The notes below the pieces were generated by a model. It made no database searches. It was given only the letters and a program-made list of their open reading frames with translations, and was not told where the DNA came from. A stretch of 64,000 nucleotides of DNA, taken from Mixophyes australis. Its lineage: Eukaryota; Chordata; Amphibia; Anura; Limnodynastidae. The stretch covers positions 143,783,729 to 143,847,728 of the forward strand of contig JAVHZZ010000004.1 of NCBI GenBank assembly GCA_036250195.1, written 5' to 3'. The translations under genes were made by a program, and so were the position numbers. The number at the start of each line of letters is the position of its first letter. Position 1 is the first letter of the stretch. Shown piece by piece: positions 34,881-47,557 of this stretch.

Positions 34881-36599
34881 AACTGCATTCATAGGTGTAA
34901 TAAGGGTTTTGCTCTTCAACCCAACCATACCATCCTTTCTATCTGATGAGAAGGGGATCCAACTTTTTCCCATTGTACACACTTTGGTGTTTAACTGCGC
35001 AGCATATGTGCATAATAAGCTTGTCTGTATGTTTATTGATGTGTCCTATAAAAAGATGTTATTCCAGTAGGGTGAAATTTTTGGTCAGGATCAGAGGATG
35101 TTATGAAAGTTGCTGATTTTATCGCATTTTCTCAGCACTGATTCAAGTTGTGGAATTACATCCAATGGAGTCGATCTGGGACTAGATACCAACTAGTGTA
35201 TGTATTATACAAATTTTCTTTTATAGATTTTATCCCTAATTTCCTCTCATATGAATATGTTTTATATAAAATTTGGATTCAGGTGTATCAGTTATTGCTT
35301 AACTGCATTAAAAGGTCTTAAACCAGTTGCCTCTATATATGTATCCTATGCTAAATAGGGGCAATGGAAGTGAACTTTCATTAGTTCCTGTAATAAATAA
35401 CATTCTGGATCTATTGCTCTCCAGTATTGGTTGGTTTCTTAGTAAAACTTTGTGGCTAAATACAGTTTTTCAACCTTTATTAACCAATCTGTGAGACAGG
35501 ACTTTGTCCTGCAGAGAGCTGAATGGAGTAAGTAAAATCTAAATGAAAGTATCCTAAAAAGTATTAAGGTTATTATGGTACAAGTTTATAGGTCAAAGTG
35601 TGCTCAATACCGTAGTTAAATAATAGCATGAGCTTGTTGGCAGGCACTGCTGAACACCATAGGTATAAACTGTTCTTTCTGACATTATGTAAAGTACTAA
35701 ATTATCTATGTGCATTTGAGAATATTATTATCACCGTCCCTTCTCTTTGTGCTGATTGTGCTCACTTTACCAGAATGAAGGTCTTTCTTGAACCGTACAG
35801 TGCTACAAGCTACTGTATGAAAGGTCATGTAGCATTTTCTATATACTGCAGTACCATTAAGGCTTTCCTAGTATCAGTTATGCTGCAGCAGCCTTGCACT
35901 CCTAATACAGAGCACTCCAACGATAACTTATAAATAATTTGTGGTAATATAATAATACAAACATAGAAACGATAACTAGAAGTATGTGAATTCAATTGTG
36001 GAAGCCCTAGTTACGGCCCTGGCATTCAGCATAGCTTAATGTAACCGAACCACTATGTGGGAAGAAACATTAATACTGACTATTAGTCACATATAATGCA
36101 GTATTTGTAATGCTGGGTGGAAATCGGTGCATTTCCCAGAACGCCCGTTGTGTTATGCCCCGAAATGTGGAGGTTCTGTCAATGTTGGTGAAACTACTCT
36201 GCTCAAGGCAGTAGACACGAATAAATGTCATGACACTAATGGGAAAATTATTTAGCACGTTTGTATTTGGCTTTGTCTTTAAAAATACCAGCTCGATTGG
36301 AGGATCTAAAAACGCAGTTTTTTACTAATGCACAACAATAATAGAGACATGATTTCATAACATTAAATGCAGGAGGTCACAGTCTGAATTCACTCAACAG
36401 CTGTTTCCTGGCCTGTATTATAGATGACATATTTTAAATCCATTTGCCGTAAAAATCCCAGAATGTGAGATTAACTGTGATGAGGATTTAATAATAAATG
36501 TGAAGTCAGTGTGTTTCATTGTTTCAACGTGCCAATCATATTTTCTGTGTATTTGGTATTTTGCTGCGAGGATATACAGCAGTAATAAGCATGGAAAAT

Positions 36600-37229
36600 G
36601 GCAAAATGTGGAATACTGAGTAATGCTGATTGTATTGCGCCAGAACCACAGATTACACGTTCAGCACCACAGACTGGACAGCGCATCTGTACTACGTTTG
36701 TTGTTGCCGTCTACTGTACCAGATACTGCTATACCCTTGCATGCTACCTATCTGTCCTTTCTCCATCCTTTCTTACGGTACTTCCTATACAACAACCCAC
36801 CCTCTCTTCTCCCTCCCTCCCCCTCCCCCAGTCTGTGTATTGGTTACTAGCTTGTGCAGTCTCTCCTGGATGTGACTGCATCAAGCTGCAGCAACCCCTC
36901 TGAATCCGAGTAAAAGCCAGTAGACAGACACAGGCGGATAAGAGACTGACCCTGAAGTCAGAAGAGAAGAGCAGAAGGGAGGAGGGGAGATTCTCCATGT
37001 AAAAGATGTTTGTCTATCTCCACTGACTGTTCTGCTGAGCTGTCACTGGGCGCTGTCCCCAGGACTGTCACCCGCTGTCTCAGGGAACTGTATCTTGCAG
37101 TCTCTTTCTTTGTATAAGAGCTTGTCTCATCCTGTGGCTGGAGCTATCCTCTGGACTATCCTATTCTCCCTGTCCCCAGGGTGTGTCTGTGTATGATCCG
37201 CTTTCCATCCATCTACTCTCTAGCTGAAG
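36600..37229 (+). promoter_or_regulatory. mapk8ip2: mapk8ip2 upstream region and 5' UTR
   Basis: The sequence is pyrimidine-rich (CTCCCTCC tracts near 36800 and CTGTCCCC near 37170) and lacks transposon signatures. The start codon sits in GAAGATGGCGGA, which matches a YY1 site and the TISU initiator (SAASATGGCGGC) at all but the last base. An in-frame TAG three codons before the ATG fixes the start. The transcription start site is not visible. Confidence 0.5.
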
Positions 37230-37294
37230 ATGGCGGATCGAGCTGAGATGTTTTCCCTCTCCACCTTCCACTCCCTCTCCCCCCCGGGCTGCAG
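37230..37294 (+). CDS. mapk8ip2: JNK-interacting protein 2 (MAPK8IP2/IB2), coding exon 1
   Basis: JIP2 is a cytoplasmic scaffold, mainly neuronal, that binds JNK, MKK7 and mixed-lineage kinases and also kinesin light chain and cargo receptors. This exon gives 21 residues plus two bases: MADRAEMFSLSTFHSLSPPG then C. This is the conserved vertebrate JIP2 N-terminus and is unlike JIP1. The donor is GTGAGA. The Arg codon is completed by the first base of exon 2. The gene lies head to head with chkb as in mammals, except for the intervening CYTH gene. It continues past the window, so the SH3 and PTB domains are not seen. Confidence 0.95.
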
Positions 37295-39817
37295 GTGAGA
37301 ACCAGGTTGCATGTCGTGATTCTACGTGGGGTTGGGTTTAGGTGTCGTTCAGTTGTCATGCATGATCTGCTGATATCTGGGCACAAACACAAAATTGTGT
37401 CAAGACATCAGCTACATATAACAGCCATGTAACACGTGCCGTGGACCTGAACAGAGGTTTTGGGGGTGAACTCGCATCATGTGACAAGTCCTGTCTTACG
37501 CTGAGTTTTCCATATTATAAAATGCACTGGGACCTGTGTTAAGCATCTTAATTAATTTCAACATCTATAACAACATCCATATTGCATCAACAGATACATT
37601 ACTTTGTATCTGCAGTCTGCAGTGGTCCATTATATTCCAGGAAAAATATCCACATATACTTTTTCTAATAAAATAAAGCCACACATGTAGACCAATATGA
37701 TTAAAAACAAAAATTATAACAGTAAGGCAGGCCTGAATCATAACATGTGTTATGTGCATACAGCAATAGTCACATTGCAGCATTGCTGTACAGTTTAATT
37801 GTCATTTTTTCCGTAAGCATTTGCTAGTTCTACATAATCATCATCAGCACTGCCATTTTACAGACACATATTTCATATATACAAACTAAAGTCAATAGCT
37901 ACTACAAAAAAATCACTACCATCTATACACCATACAACACTTTTCAGAATGAAGCATCTGCCATAGTGCCATTATCCATGAATAATAAAGAACAGAGTAG
38001 GTATAAACTCTTCACTTATTCAAATGACAAATCCTGCATAATGCTGTAAAGTTGTACTGTTCTATGCAAGAATGAGGAACATCAATAACAGATAGTACTC
38101 AGAATTTTACAGCATTGCAGTACTGATCTATGTAGAATGTTTTGCCTGTAAACACAGCAACAACACTCTTTGTATAAGGGGGAAACACAACAAACTGCAT
38201 TGAGAGTTCCCTTCAATAATTGTGAGATAAGTCATCAGCAGATACTAGAAGGGTACATATGTATGTACATATGTATGTATGTATGTATGTGCTGATACCA
38301 AATAAATAGTACTATGTTCCTATTACCATAATGAATTTCTGTATAGACAATAACATCTGTCTATACACACTCTTACTAGGTATTCCACTACACAGGGCCA
38401 GACTACATAGGAAAGTCCATTACTAAGTGAAAAGTAAATATATTAAATATTACGCATAGACATAAAATAGTAAGATGCTTAGGATACAGTATTCATACTT
38501 TAATAGGAAATAATTTAATTGTTACCATATTGTCTTTGTGTCTGGTGTGCCACTTAGATATTGGAGAGTACTAGAGGAAGGAAAAATGCACATAGGCTAA
38601 TACACAAAGTGAACTTTTTAGTTAAGCAAGTAAATAGATTAAGTTGCACTGTGATATATTGCTACCAAGGCAATGCAAAGTTATAATACTTTACTGGCTT
38701 ATATCCTGCCATTTTGAATGCAAGCTTTTTTATTTACTTGTGTAATAAAACAAAAACAGGGTCTATATGCCATCTTCCTTTCTTTGGCGCGTTCCAATGA
38801 CCTCACTGGTATCCCTAGAAGGTGCAGCTGGAGATCATACTCACAAGCCTGATTACTGATTTGATTTTCTGACTGCTAGCTCGTCACTGCCACTGGAGCA
38901 AGTTCAGTGGCTGATTATAATGTCTTCCAGTAACTCTGATTTGCATTGTAGAAGGAATGGTTTAAAAGTAGGTTTAATAGTAGAATATTGCTTTTACCAT
39001 AAGGAGTATGTGCAAATGTTCTTCACACTTTTGAATTGTGGTCTGGGCAGTGTTTGAGACACTGAAGATTATTAAACATCAAATATATGTGTTCTGTTTG
39101 TTGAAATAACCATTCTTCAAAGTAACTGAGCTGTTGGATTTATGATTTAATAGGAACAATTGGAAAAGTCTATTTTCTTTTTATATATAAATCATGAAGG
39201 TTATATTCCACGTTACACGAGTACCAACTGAATTGTTAATCTCTGGTAGTATCTTTTATTGATAAGCTCTAAGAGGCTCTCTGAGGAATAAAATCAGCTG
39301 AGAGAAAAGCTCAGAGTATGATGTTCCATTTACATTCCTTGATCCTTTCCTACTCCCTGATTTTATATTGGTTATTTATTGCACTTAGGAACACATCCAT
39401 CATCTATAAATAGCAAATATGAGAAACGCATAGCTAATTTGTATATTGTGTATCATTTATAATTGTAAAGAGAATGGAAAATGTCTGTGGTTGATTTAAT
39501 GAAACTCCTGGTTGTTATGGATGCAGAATTATGCAATTAGGTACTTTTGGTGATTGACATATACAATTCTGAAAACCAGTCATTCAGAAGGTTTGAAAAA
39601 TCAGAAAGGAGAAAAATATAATTGTTGTTTCACAATGTTAATGTATGGAATGTCACTTACACAGACATAAACTTCAGTTACTATAAATAGCACTGCTTAT
39701 AAGTCTTATAAGGTGTCTAGGGTAACTCAGTATGTATATTCTATGCATGACGGTCCAAATTACAGGGAAAAAAATCATTATTCGGAAAAATCCAAAGTAC
39801 CAAGCCTTCTAGAGAAT

Positions 39818-39820
<3 letters not shown>

Positions 39821-39885
<65 letters not shown>
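39821..39885. repeat. AT-dinucleotide microsatellite
   Basis: An uninterrupted TA run that directly abuts the left end of the Tc1-type element at 39909, consistent with TA target preference. Confidence 0.95.
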
Positions 39886-39891
<6 letters not shown>

Positions 39892-39908
39892 AATATACAT
39901 ATACACAC

Positions 39909-40640
39909 ACACAGTGGCCACTTTATTTGGCACCCAACTCAATGCATATAGACATGGTCAAACACCAGAGTGGGGAACAAATGTGAATTAAGTGACTTTG
40001 GCCATTGAATGATTGTTGGTGTTAGACGGGGTGGTTTGGGCATCTCAGAAACTGCTGACAACTCTCAATTTCTGCTGTGACATGCGGATAGGGTTAGAAT
40101 TGGCATAAACCACATGAATCCATGAATCCACCTGCCTTGTGTCAGTGGTGCAGGCTGTTGGTGCAATGGTGGGAATGTTTTCTTGGCACACATTAGGTCC
40201 CCTAATACCAATTGAGCATCATTTCAATGCTACAGACTACCTGAGTATTGCTGATGACCATGTGCATTCTATGGCCACATACTATCCATCTTCTAATAGC
40301 TGCTTCCAGCAGGATAACAATCCATGTCACAAATCCAACATCTTCCCAAGATGGCTCTATCAACATGACAATGAGTTCAGTGTACTCCAAGGGCCGCCAC
40401 AATCACCAGATCTCAGTCCAATAGAGCAGCTTTTGGATGTGGCTGAAAAGGAGATTTACAGTATGAATGAGCAGCCGACAAATCTGCAGCAACTATGTAA
40501 TGCTATCATGTCAACACGAAGCCGAATCTCTAAGGAATGTTTCCAGCACCTTGTTTTATCCATGCAGCAAATAATTAATTCTGTTCTGTGATCAAAGAGG
40601 GGTCCTACTAGAAAGGCGTACCTAATAAAGGGGTCTCTCA
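39909..40640 (+). mobile_element. Tc1-type element, CAGTGGCC-end family, with transposase C-terminus
   Basis: The left end CACAGTGGCCACTTTATTTG and the right end near 40615-40640 (TACCTAATAAAGGGGTC) are related to the copy at 6471-7415. The 5' half of the element is deleted. An open frame at 40139-40591 (about 150 residues) encodes CFQQDNNPCHKSNIFPRWLY, with the second catalytic Asp, and QSPDLSPIEQLLDVAEKEI, with the third acidic residue (PIE). The first catalytic Asp region is absent, so the protein cannot be active. Confidence 0.85.
40139..40591 (+). pseudogene. Tc1-type transposase, C-terminal half of catalytic domain
   Basis: The frame is open to a stop at 40589-40591 (TGA) and covers the last two blocks of the DDE/D domain, then a helical tail ISKECFQHLVLSM. 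This is unusually long for a decayed copy. The first in-frame start is not a native initiator, because the N-terminal DNA-binding domain is missing. Confidence 0.8.
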
Positions 40641-41054
40641 TCCGTTATCATAGCTGATAACTTCTGCATGCTGTATCGAGCCTTAGCATGCTGGACGGCC
40701 TGGACCAGCCTTACATTGCTGTAATGTTTTGTTTCTTATATGAGGCATACAGTGGTAATGTCAGAGCCAAAGGTGTCACCGCTCAACAATGTGGAACATA
40801 AATACCATGTTTTTGAAAAACATATAATTGTATATATCATATATTAAGTATATAATATATATATAGTAATACTCTACTAAATTTCCATATGTTTATATAT
40901 TATATTTTATGAGAACATGAAATAGGAACCTCTAAACCTAGCATGCAAATTGAATTATATAAAAGAGCTACTACTAGAAAATATAAGTAAATAAATGCAG
41001 TATGTAAAATGTTAGTTTATCAGAACAAAGATATCTTAGATACCATTATGATTG

Positions 41055-41165
41055 GTAGTAGGTTACTTGGCTGCTATCAAAATTGACCCTAGTCTGTCTC
41101 TGTCTGTCTGTACAGCGCTGCGGAATCAGTGGCGCTATATAAATAAATGGTGATGATGATTGTGA
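41055..41165 (+). repeat. anuran interspersed repeat, 3' end with GAT tail
   Basis: GGCTGCTATCAAAATTGACC, a GTCTGTCT repeat, TACAGCGCTGCGGAATCAG and GCGCTATATAAATAAATGG are followed by TGATGATGAT. This is the best-preserved 3' end of the family in the window. Confidence 0.7.
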
Positions 41166-41229
41166 AGGATACTTACCTGTTCAGAGTGGGGTTTCTGTCA
41201 GTAATCCCATTGAAGAACACTATAACCAG

Positions 41230-43250
41230 CTTGTTTAGCCACCTTTTGCAGGAAATGGTTGAGAACATAGAAACATAGAATTTGATGACAGATGAGAACC
41301 ACTTGGCCCATCTAATCTGCTCATTTTTTAACCTATGGTACCCGCAGACCCTATTTGATCCTTTATTCTTTGCAAGGATATCCTGATGTCTATCCCAAGC
41401 AAGTTTAAATTGTGCTACTATATTAGTCTCTACCACCTCTGATGGGAGGCTATTCCACTTATCCACCATCCTATCTGTGAAGTAGTTTGTCCTCAAATTC
41501 CCTCTGAACCTACATCCCTTCAGTGTCAGTGCATGTCCTCGTGTTCTAAAACTTCTCTTCCTTGTGAAGAATGTTTCCCTCCTGTACCATGTTAAAACTC
41601 TTGATATATTTGAAAGTTTCTATCATGTCCCCCCTTTCCCTTCTCTGCTCCAAACTATACATATTAAGATTAGTCTTTCCAAGTAAATTTTGTGATGTAG
41701 GCCATGCACCATTTTAGTTGCCCTTCTTTGTACAGTTTCTAATGTGTTTATGGCCTCCAGAATTGAACACAGTATTCTAGATGAGGCCGTATCAATGACC
41801 TATACAGTGGCATTATTACTTCTTTTTTCTGCTACTGATTCCTCTCCCTATGTAGCCAAGCATCTGACTTGCCTTTCTCATTGATTACCTGCCTTTAAGT
41901 CACCTGAAATAGGTGACTTAAATAGATCCCTTTCCTCCTCAGTGTCACACCTGAGGATTTGTCTGTACCCAGACTGGGTTGTATCTCTGGTGCTGGGCTG
42001 GTGACTAGGTGGACAAAGCTGGGTGGTCTGATAATGTTCCTCTGCATGTAGTGAATGGACTGGTGCAGATGGTAATTACACTAGCAGAGGAGAGCAAACA
42101 GGAACTGGATTACTGGACTGGACTGGAACCGGAATGCTGAAAGAGGATTGCTGGAACCCGGAATGCTGGAACCAGAATGCTGGAAGAGGATTGCTGGAAT
42201 TGGAATGGAGCCAGAATGCAGACTGAACTGTCAGAGCTGGATAAATAGCAAGACTGCAAACTGCTGGGAACCAGAATAGGCATCTGAAATACAACGTTAC
42301 ATTGGCAACAGGTAAGGGCTCCAGGAAGTCCTTTTATAGTTGTTGTTGATTCCTGATTGGAGACTGCAATCAGCTGGGCAAAAGCAGCACTCTGAGTTGC
42401 TGAGATGGGTCAGGTGACTATATCCAAGATGGCAGCTCCAATAGACTTGTTTTGGAGAGAATCTGAAAGGGAGGCTGTAATCACCTGTTTGGCTGAAAGG
42501 GATCATGTGACTGAATCCAAGATGGCCACACCCATACTCTGATTCTGGAGGGATCTTTGGAGTGGAGACAGACTGGACAGCTTCTTAAACCAGCGGAGCC
42601 TGAGGACCGCAGGGAGAACTTGAAAAGTCAGTGAATAGGTAAGTGACAGAACCTGAGAGCCTGGTGTGTGACACTCTGTAGTTTCCATTATAGTGCCATT
42701 AATACTATATTAAGCCTTTGGTTTTTTGAGACCCAAGTGCGTGAGTTTACATTTTTGTCATTGAACTATAGTTACCACCCTCTTGACCATTCCTCTAGTC
42801 TACTTAGATCATAAGTCATTCATTTTACCCCTACTGGTGTGTCTTCCCTGTTGCATATCTTTGTGTCATCTGCAAAAAGGCATACATTCCCTTCAATACC
42901 ATTTGCACTCTATAAACATACTAAAAAGCACTAGTCCAAGTACAGATCAATGGAGTACTCCACTGGTGACCTTTACCTCCTGTGAATGCACTCCATTTAC
43001 TATAACTCTCTATTTTCTATTCTGGATTTTGGGTTATTGCAGTCTGCGATGTGGGACAGTGTCAAAAGCCTTACTAAAATCTGGACAAGCTACATCTGTG
43101 CCCCCCTTGATCTATTACTTTAGTCATCCAATAAAAAAAGTCGGTAAGATTTGTTTGACATATTCTCCCCCCCAGTAAATCCATGCTGTTTGGGATCCTG
43201 TACGTTACTGGATTTGAAATACTCTACAACTCTTTCCAAAGAGTAACTTA
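41230..43250 (-). mobile_element. CR1-like LINE fragment split by a solo LTR
   Basis: The two halves (41230-41942 and 42674-43250) belong to one family-like sequence read on the minus strand. The minus strand near its left end encodes NYFTDRMVDKWNSLPSEVVE, resembling the RNP-associated C-terminal motif of CR1/L2-type ORF2 proteins (FFxxRVVxxWNSLPxxVV). The rest is decayed. The clade assignment is tentative. Confidence 0.5.
41943..42673. repeat. solo LTR, 731 bp
   Basis: It begins TGTCACAC and ends GTGTGACA, an 8-bp inverted terminal repeat with TG...CA ends. The flanking pentamers are CTCAG and CTCTG (four of five match). The interior contains short imperfect repeats of GGAATGCTGGAA (about 42125-42210) and two copies of CAAGATGGC. 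There is no coding region, so it is best read as a solo LTR left by recombination. Confidence 0.6.
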
Positions 43251-43639
43251 GGCAAGGTGGAAGAACCTGAAAGCAGTGCAGGAAAGGACAGAGAACAATA
43301 ACTTTTTTCCCACCTGAACAACAAATGAAAATAGAATGTAAAATATCTCAAGTTCTGTCAAGGTATGGCAAGTTTTACATTTATCTGTGAATGGTATTAG
43401 CAGCTCTTTTCTATGAGGCAATTTATATTTTAGGTTTAGCTTTCCTGTAGGAACTGATAATAGTTTTAATTTAACATAAGAAATGGTTGGTGCATATTAG
43501 AGCTAAAGATTTCATGGATTTAATGTCCTAGTTAACAAAAAGTAATTCCTTGGCTCCTGTCTGGTGATACTGAAATATTAGTTTTGCCTTAATTCAGATA
43601 TATAACCCAAAAGTGGTACACTATACAAAGGAATGTCAT

Positions 43640-44445
43640 CAGGGCCGGATTTACCGCTAGGCAACCTAGGCACCAGCCTAGGGCCTAGCGGCTCTCAGGG
43701 GGCCCAGAAGGGGGGGACAACAGAAAATATAAAATAAAAAAATAAAATAAAAATAAATAAATTGTTGCCCCTCCCCCGACTCGCGGCACCCCCCCAGCGA
43801 CTCATGCGGGGGGTGCCGCGAGTCGGGGGAGGGGGGGGTCAGGTGCCGCGAGTCGGGGGAGGGGCCACAATTTATTTATTTTTATTTTATTTTTTTATTT
43901 TATATTTTATGTTTTTTTCCGAATTTGGGTGACTGTTTCACTTAGGACAGTTGGGAGTATGTCCTGCTTCACCGCGTACTGCTCGTGAAGGCAGAACTGT
44001 GTGCACCTAAGAGTAGTGCACACAGTATTGCCTGTGTATGTGTCTAAAAGGATAACCATGTTACATCATAGGGGGCTAACCTGTCTAAAGTGCCAAGGCC
44101 CCCCAGATCCTTAATCCAGCTCTGGGCCTGGGCATAAAAATATATATATGGATTAAGCAACACTAAAATAGTCTCTTTTTATATAGCTAAATATATATTG
44201 TACCAAAAACCACCCTTTAAGGATGGGCTGCTACTTATGGGCTTGCCTATGTGCTTGCCCCCCGGGCTAAAGTGTGCCAGCCCTCCCCTGCGTGTGGCCA
44301 CTGTGTGTGTGTGTGTGAGGGGCCACTGTGTGTGTGTGTGTATTATGTGTGTGTGAGGGGCCACTGTGTGTATGAAGGGGGGGGGGGGGGGGGGGGGCAA
44401 ACCAATATCTTGCATAGGGCCCCATGAGGTCTAAATCCGGCTCTG
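43640..44445. mobile_element. 806-bp hAT-like element with GC-rich hairpin
   Basis: The ends CAGGGCCGGATTTA and (reversed) CAGAGCCGGATTTA are flanked by AATGTCAT and AATATCAT (seven of eight match). Inside, a long inverted repeat (about 43725-43915) pairs an AAATAAA-rich tract and GACTCGCGGCACCCCCC with their complements. GT and poly-G tracts (44300-44397) follow. It has no transposase. Confidence 0.75.
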
Positions 44446-45947
44446 AATATCATGTAAGTGAGGAATGGTTTACAGGCTAGAAGATTAATAGCATAATACA
44501 ATAATATTTTTTTGTCAAAACACACATATGTAGGACTTCTCTGTATAGATTTCAGTTTGTTAAGTACCCACCACACTGTGCTTACCCATAAAAGGATGTG
44601 TAAGTTCATGAGTTGACTTTAGAACAGCCTGGAAAACTGTGAGGTGTGGTGGTTTGATGAAATCCCATTGTCTTCCCTCTCACTTTAGTGAAGTGTAAAA
44701 GGTCACCTCTCAATAGCTGAAAAATGTTGATGTAAAAAAACTATGACATTTTTTCGGAGGAGATGTAAGACAAAGGGTCCAAAAAAGTTCCTGTGTGTTG
44801 CAGCGCAAATAAAGCCCTTGGTGTAAGGGACAGCTACTTAATACTCCCATGATCACCAGATCTGCTGATTACCCAAATCATCTCAAACTGTAACTGTGCC
44901 ATCTTTCTATCCTTTCTTATATATATTATGGCCAGTGAATTTCTGTGTTTGTTGGCTTTCTATATTACTCAGTAGCTCTGTGCAGAACCAAGCCATATGC
45001 TTTGTGTAATCAGTTAATCTGCAACATTTTTCTTGTTTAAGCTACCATTAACGAAATGACACAGTTGTTTTAATGAGAAAATAATAGTCATTGCACAAAT
45101 CAAGACAATAGCTCCTTCTGAAAGTAACACAGTACACTACAGAAGTCAGAGATCTCATAAATGAATGACCCTTAAAATCTTATCTATAGTAATAAACACA
45201 TTCAAAAAGCATACTGGTAGTACAAATATATTAATAAAAATGAATTTTAACCTAACCTAATATGGAAAATATATCTCTTGTAATGTAGCAGTATGTTGTC
45301 CTATTATATAAAAAAAAGACATAGTTTGGCAAAATTTAAGGAACAGTGTAAAAATAAAAAAAAGTGTATAAATATAGAAGTGATCCACATTTCTAAAAAT
45401 GTAGAACCATATTTTCTATATGCACCCAAACATGTACTTTAGGATTAAAAGTGTGTAAACAGCATAGATTGCAGTTGCACTACTTACTTTTGCACTGCAA
45501 AGTCACACCCCACAGCATAAGTGTAAATGAAAGGGCTTGAAAAAACAAATTTGGAGTTTGTTGTTTGACCTATACAAATATGGAGAAATACTGAAGAAAA
45601 ATAAAATCATGTCAAAATATTGTGCCACAAATGTGTAAGTAGACCAGCCATAGATCATTGAATTTAAAGACAATGTTAATGCTTACAATCTAATGCTCTA
45701 TATAGAAATTGATTTAAATAGGTTTGAAAAAAATTGCAGATCAAGTATAGAACGTAATATCAAAAGACAACAGTAAATAAGAAAATATGTAATGTAATAT
45801 AGTGGATGAAAACATCAATTGATAATCTAGAAAATCATATAGTACTAGTTAAAAGCCTGTCAAAATGACGTAAAAAATATGAGTGTTAATTGAATGTACA
45901 TGCTGTCCTTTCATTAAGTGCTCAATAACAGGGACAGACATTATTGC

Positions 45948-46366
45948 ACCCAATTGCACTTTACCTTGTGGCAGCATTGATTGAATAGTTTGTCAGATGG
46001 CTGTTCAGATGCAAAATGCTTAGAGTGGCAAAATTCACAAATACTTTTTATGGGACCACAGTTGTGAGCTTTAATATTTGTTTCATCAAAGTTACTGACA
46101 TCAAGATTGGCATGGCACCTTGGTCACTGACATTGTAGGCGTTGACGTGATATTACCTCTGTCCTGTTCGCTCTTCAATTATTTTCTCTGTGAAGAGCAG
46201 CTTGTTGAGGAGACATATTTACATAGCGATGACAATTACGTTCGTGTTGTCTTTGGTCATCGGTCATAGTTTGTCGTCGGGCTTTATCTCGCTCCGCCCT
46301 TCGTCTTTTTGCTGCTTCCTGCTGTGCAGTTACTACCATGGCAAACATTTGCTTTTTAAGTGGCAT
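45948..46366 (-). pseudogene. Helitron Rep N-terminal fragment
   Basis: The minus strand encodes an Arg/Lys-rich start (AAKRRRAERDKARRQTMTDD) at 46175-46366. In another frame follows HNCGPIKSICEFCHSKHFAS, then DKLFNQCCHKVKCNW. These are the N-terminal basic region and the Cys/His zinc-finger-like region (CGxMxxxCxxCxxxxFxxE...CCxxGKV) of vertebrate Helitron Rep/Hel proteins. A frameshift near 46170 and a stop end it. The Rep HUH motif and the helicase are not seen here. Confidence 0.75.
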
Positions 46367-46656
46367 CGCAGTTACACTTTGTTGCTTAAATTAATTAGTA
46401 TATTCCTATTACTTTAACATTAAGTGCAAATAAAATGAATATGGATATAAAATCAAGTCAATTTGGAATAGCAAAGGTTGTTAAAAATGGTAACTGCTGC
46501 ACAATAAACCTAAATAAACCAACCAACAAAAGCTCATGGAAAGAGGAAAATCTAGTCAGTAGGAATAGTCAAGTACACAAGAGTTATTTGTAAACATTTT
46601 ACAAAATTTGTTTGTGTGGTTTGTGTGTGTGTTTATAAAGGTGAGGAGCAGCGATA

Positions 46657-46659
<3 letters not shown>

Positions 46660-46715
<56 letters not shown>
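46660..46715. repeat. AT-dinucleotide microsatellite
   Basis: TA run of about 56 bp, then ATTTATATATTATA. Confidence 0.95.
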
Positions 46716-46721
<6 letters not shown>

Positions 46722-46781
46722 TATATCCAGTGAGAAATAACATTTTGTAATATTTTTGTAATATTCAAGTGACGATAAAGG

Positions 46782-47120
46782 GCTAGATTTACTAAGAATC
46801 GAATTTGGTGGTGGTTTGAAACCGCCACCCATCGCTGGCGGTTTAGTGGTCCAAACCGCAGCTTTTACTATAGGGCGGCTTGAGGCTTCAATTTAAAATG
46901 ACTGGCAATGTATGGCGGATTGAAAAAGCTAAACCACCGGCGGTTTGGATGAAACCGCCATCAAAACTGCGATTACGCGCAGCCACACGGGTCCCGGTAC
47001 CGCAACATCATGGATATGGGGTGCGCACAGAAATCCGCTATATTGCGGTACCATAATGATGCTTTATACGCGCAGGCCGCACGTAATCGCAGTCACAAAT
47101 TGCAATTCAATACCCCCCAA
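46782..47120. mobile_element. MITE related to family A, GC-rich interior
   Basis: It starts GGGCTAGATTTACTAAG like family A. The interior consists of repeated GGCGGTTT/AAACCGCC blocks and a hairpin with CTGCGATTACG and its complement. The right limit is uncertain. Confidence 0.5.
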
Positions 47121-47557
47121 AGAGTGCACATGAGAGACCGAGTTTAGAAATAGTAGAGGACTGTAATGATTTATACCACTGGGTTGAGGGGGTTTGTAAT
47201 TTGGAGCTGGTGGCCACTGTTTGACAGAAATTGGTATTTATAGTGAGAAATTTGCCTTGATGTACGCTAGGTGGATGCACACCCAGGCTAAGAAGTCCTC
47301 TGATGAAGTAGTGTCAAGTACAGTGCTATGGGAATATTACAGTGAGTGACATAGTCTGTTATAAAAACAAGACAGGTATTTGCCTAATTGACCTACTCTG
47401 CATAATTGGTTTGACCTTTACAGATATTATTATATACACAGCTATTGTTGGAGGAACCTCAGAGCTGGAATGAGAGGAAAAAAGAAGTATTAATTCCTTG
47501 GAGAATATTTTGATGATATGCAGAATATTTTTTGTGGTCTTGAGTAAGGCATATAGA

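Larger units (their letters stand above)
24680..37229. other. intergenic region, CYTH gene to mapk8ip2
   Basis: 12.5 kb without a recognisable host exon. 24680-26750 is AT-rich with a G-tract (about 25195-25209) and a 91-codon minus-strand frame (25938-26213) that I do not recognise. 26760-34880 is a mosaic of transposon pieces listed separately. 34880-36590 shows nothing recognisable. 36600-37229 is the upstream region of mapk8ip2. Confidence 0.75.

Noticed and set aside
36598..36903. Several frames of 75-101 codons upstream of mapk8ip2
   Set aside because: They overlap in different frames, are Pro/Leu/Cys-rich from the CT tract, and lack any family match. They lie in the presumed 5' region.
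47021..47133. GC-rich hairpin near 47 kb as a tRNA or structured RNA gene
   Set aside because: The pairing is the inverted-repeat interior of a MITE. No tRNA arms or conserved T-loop were found.
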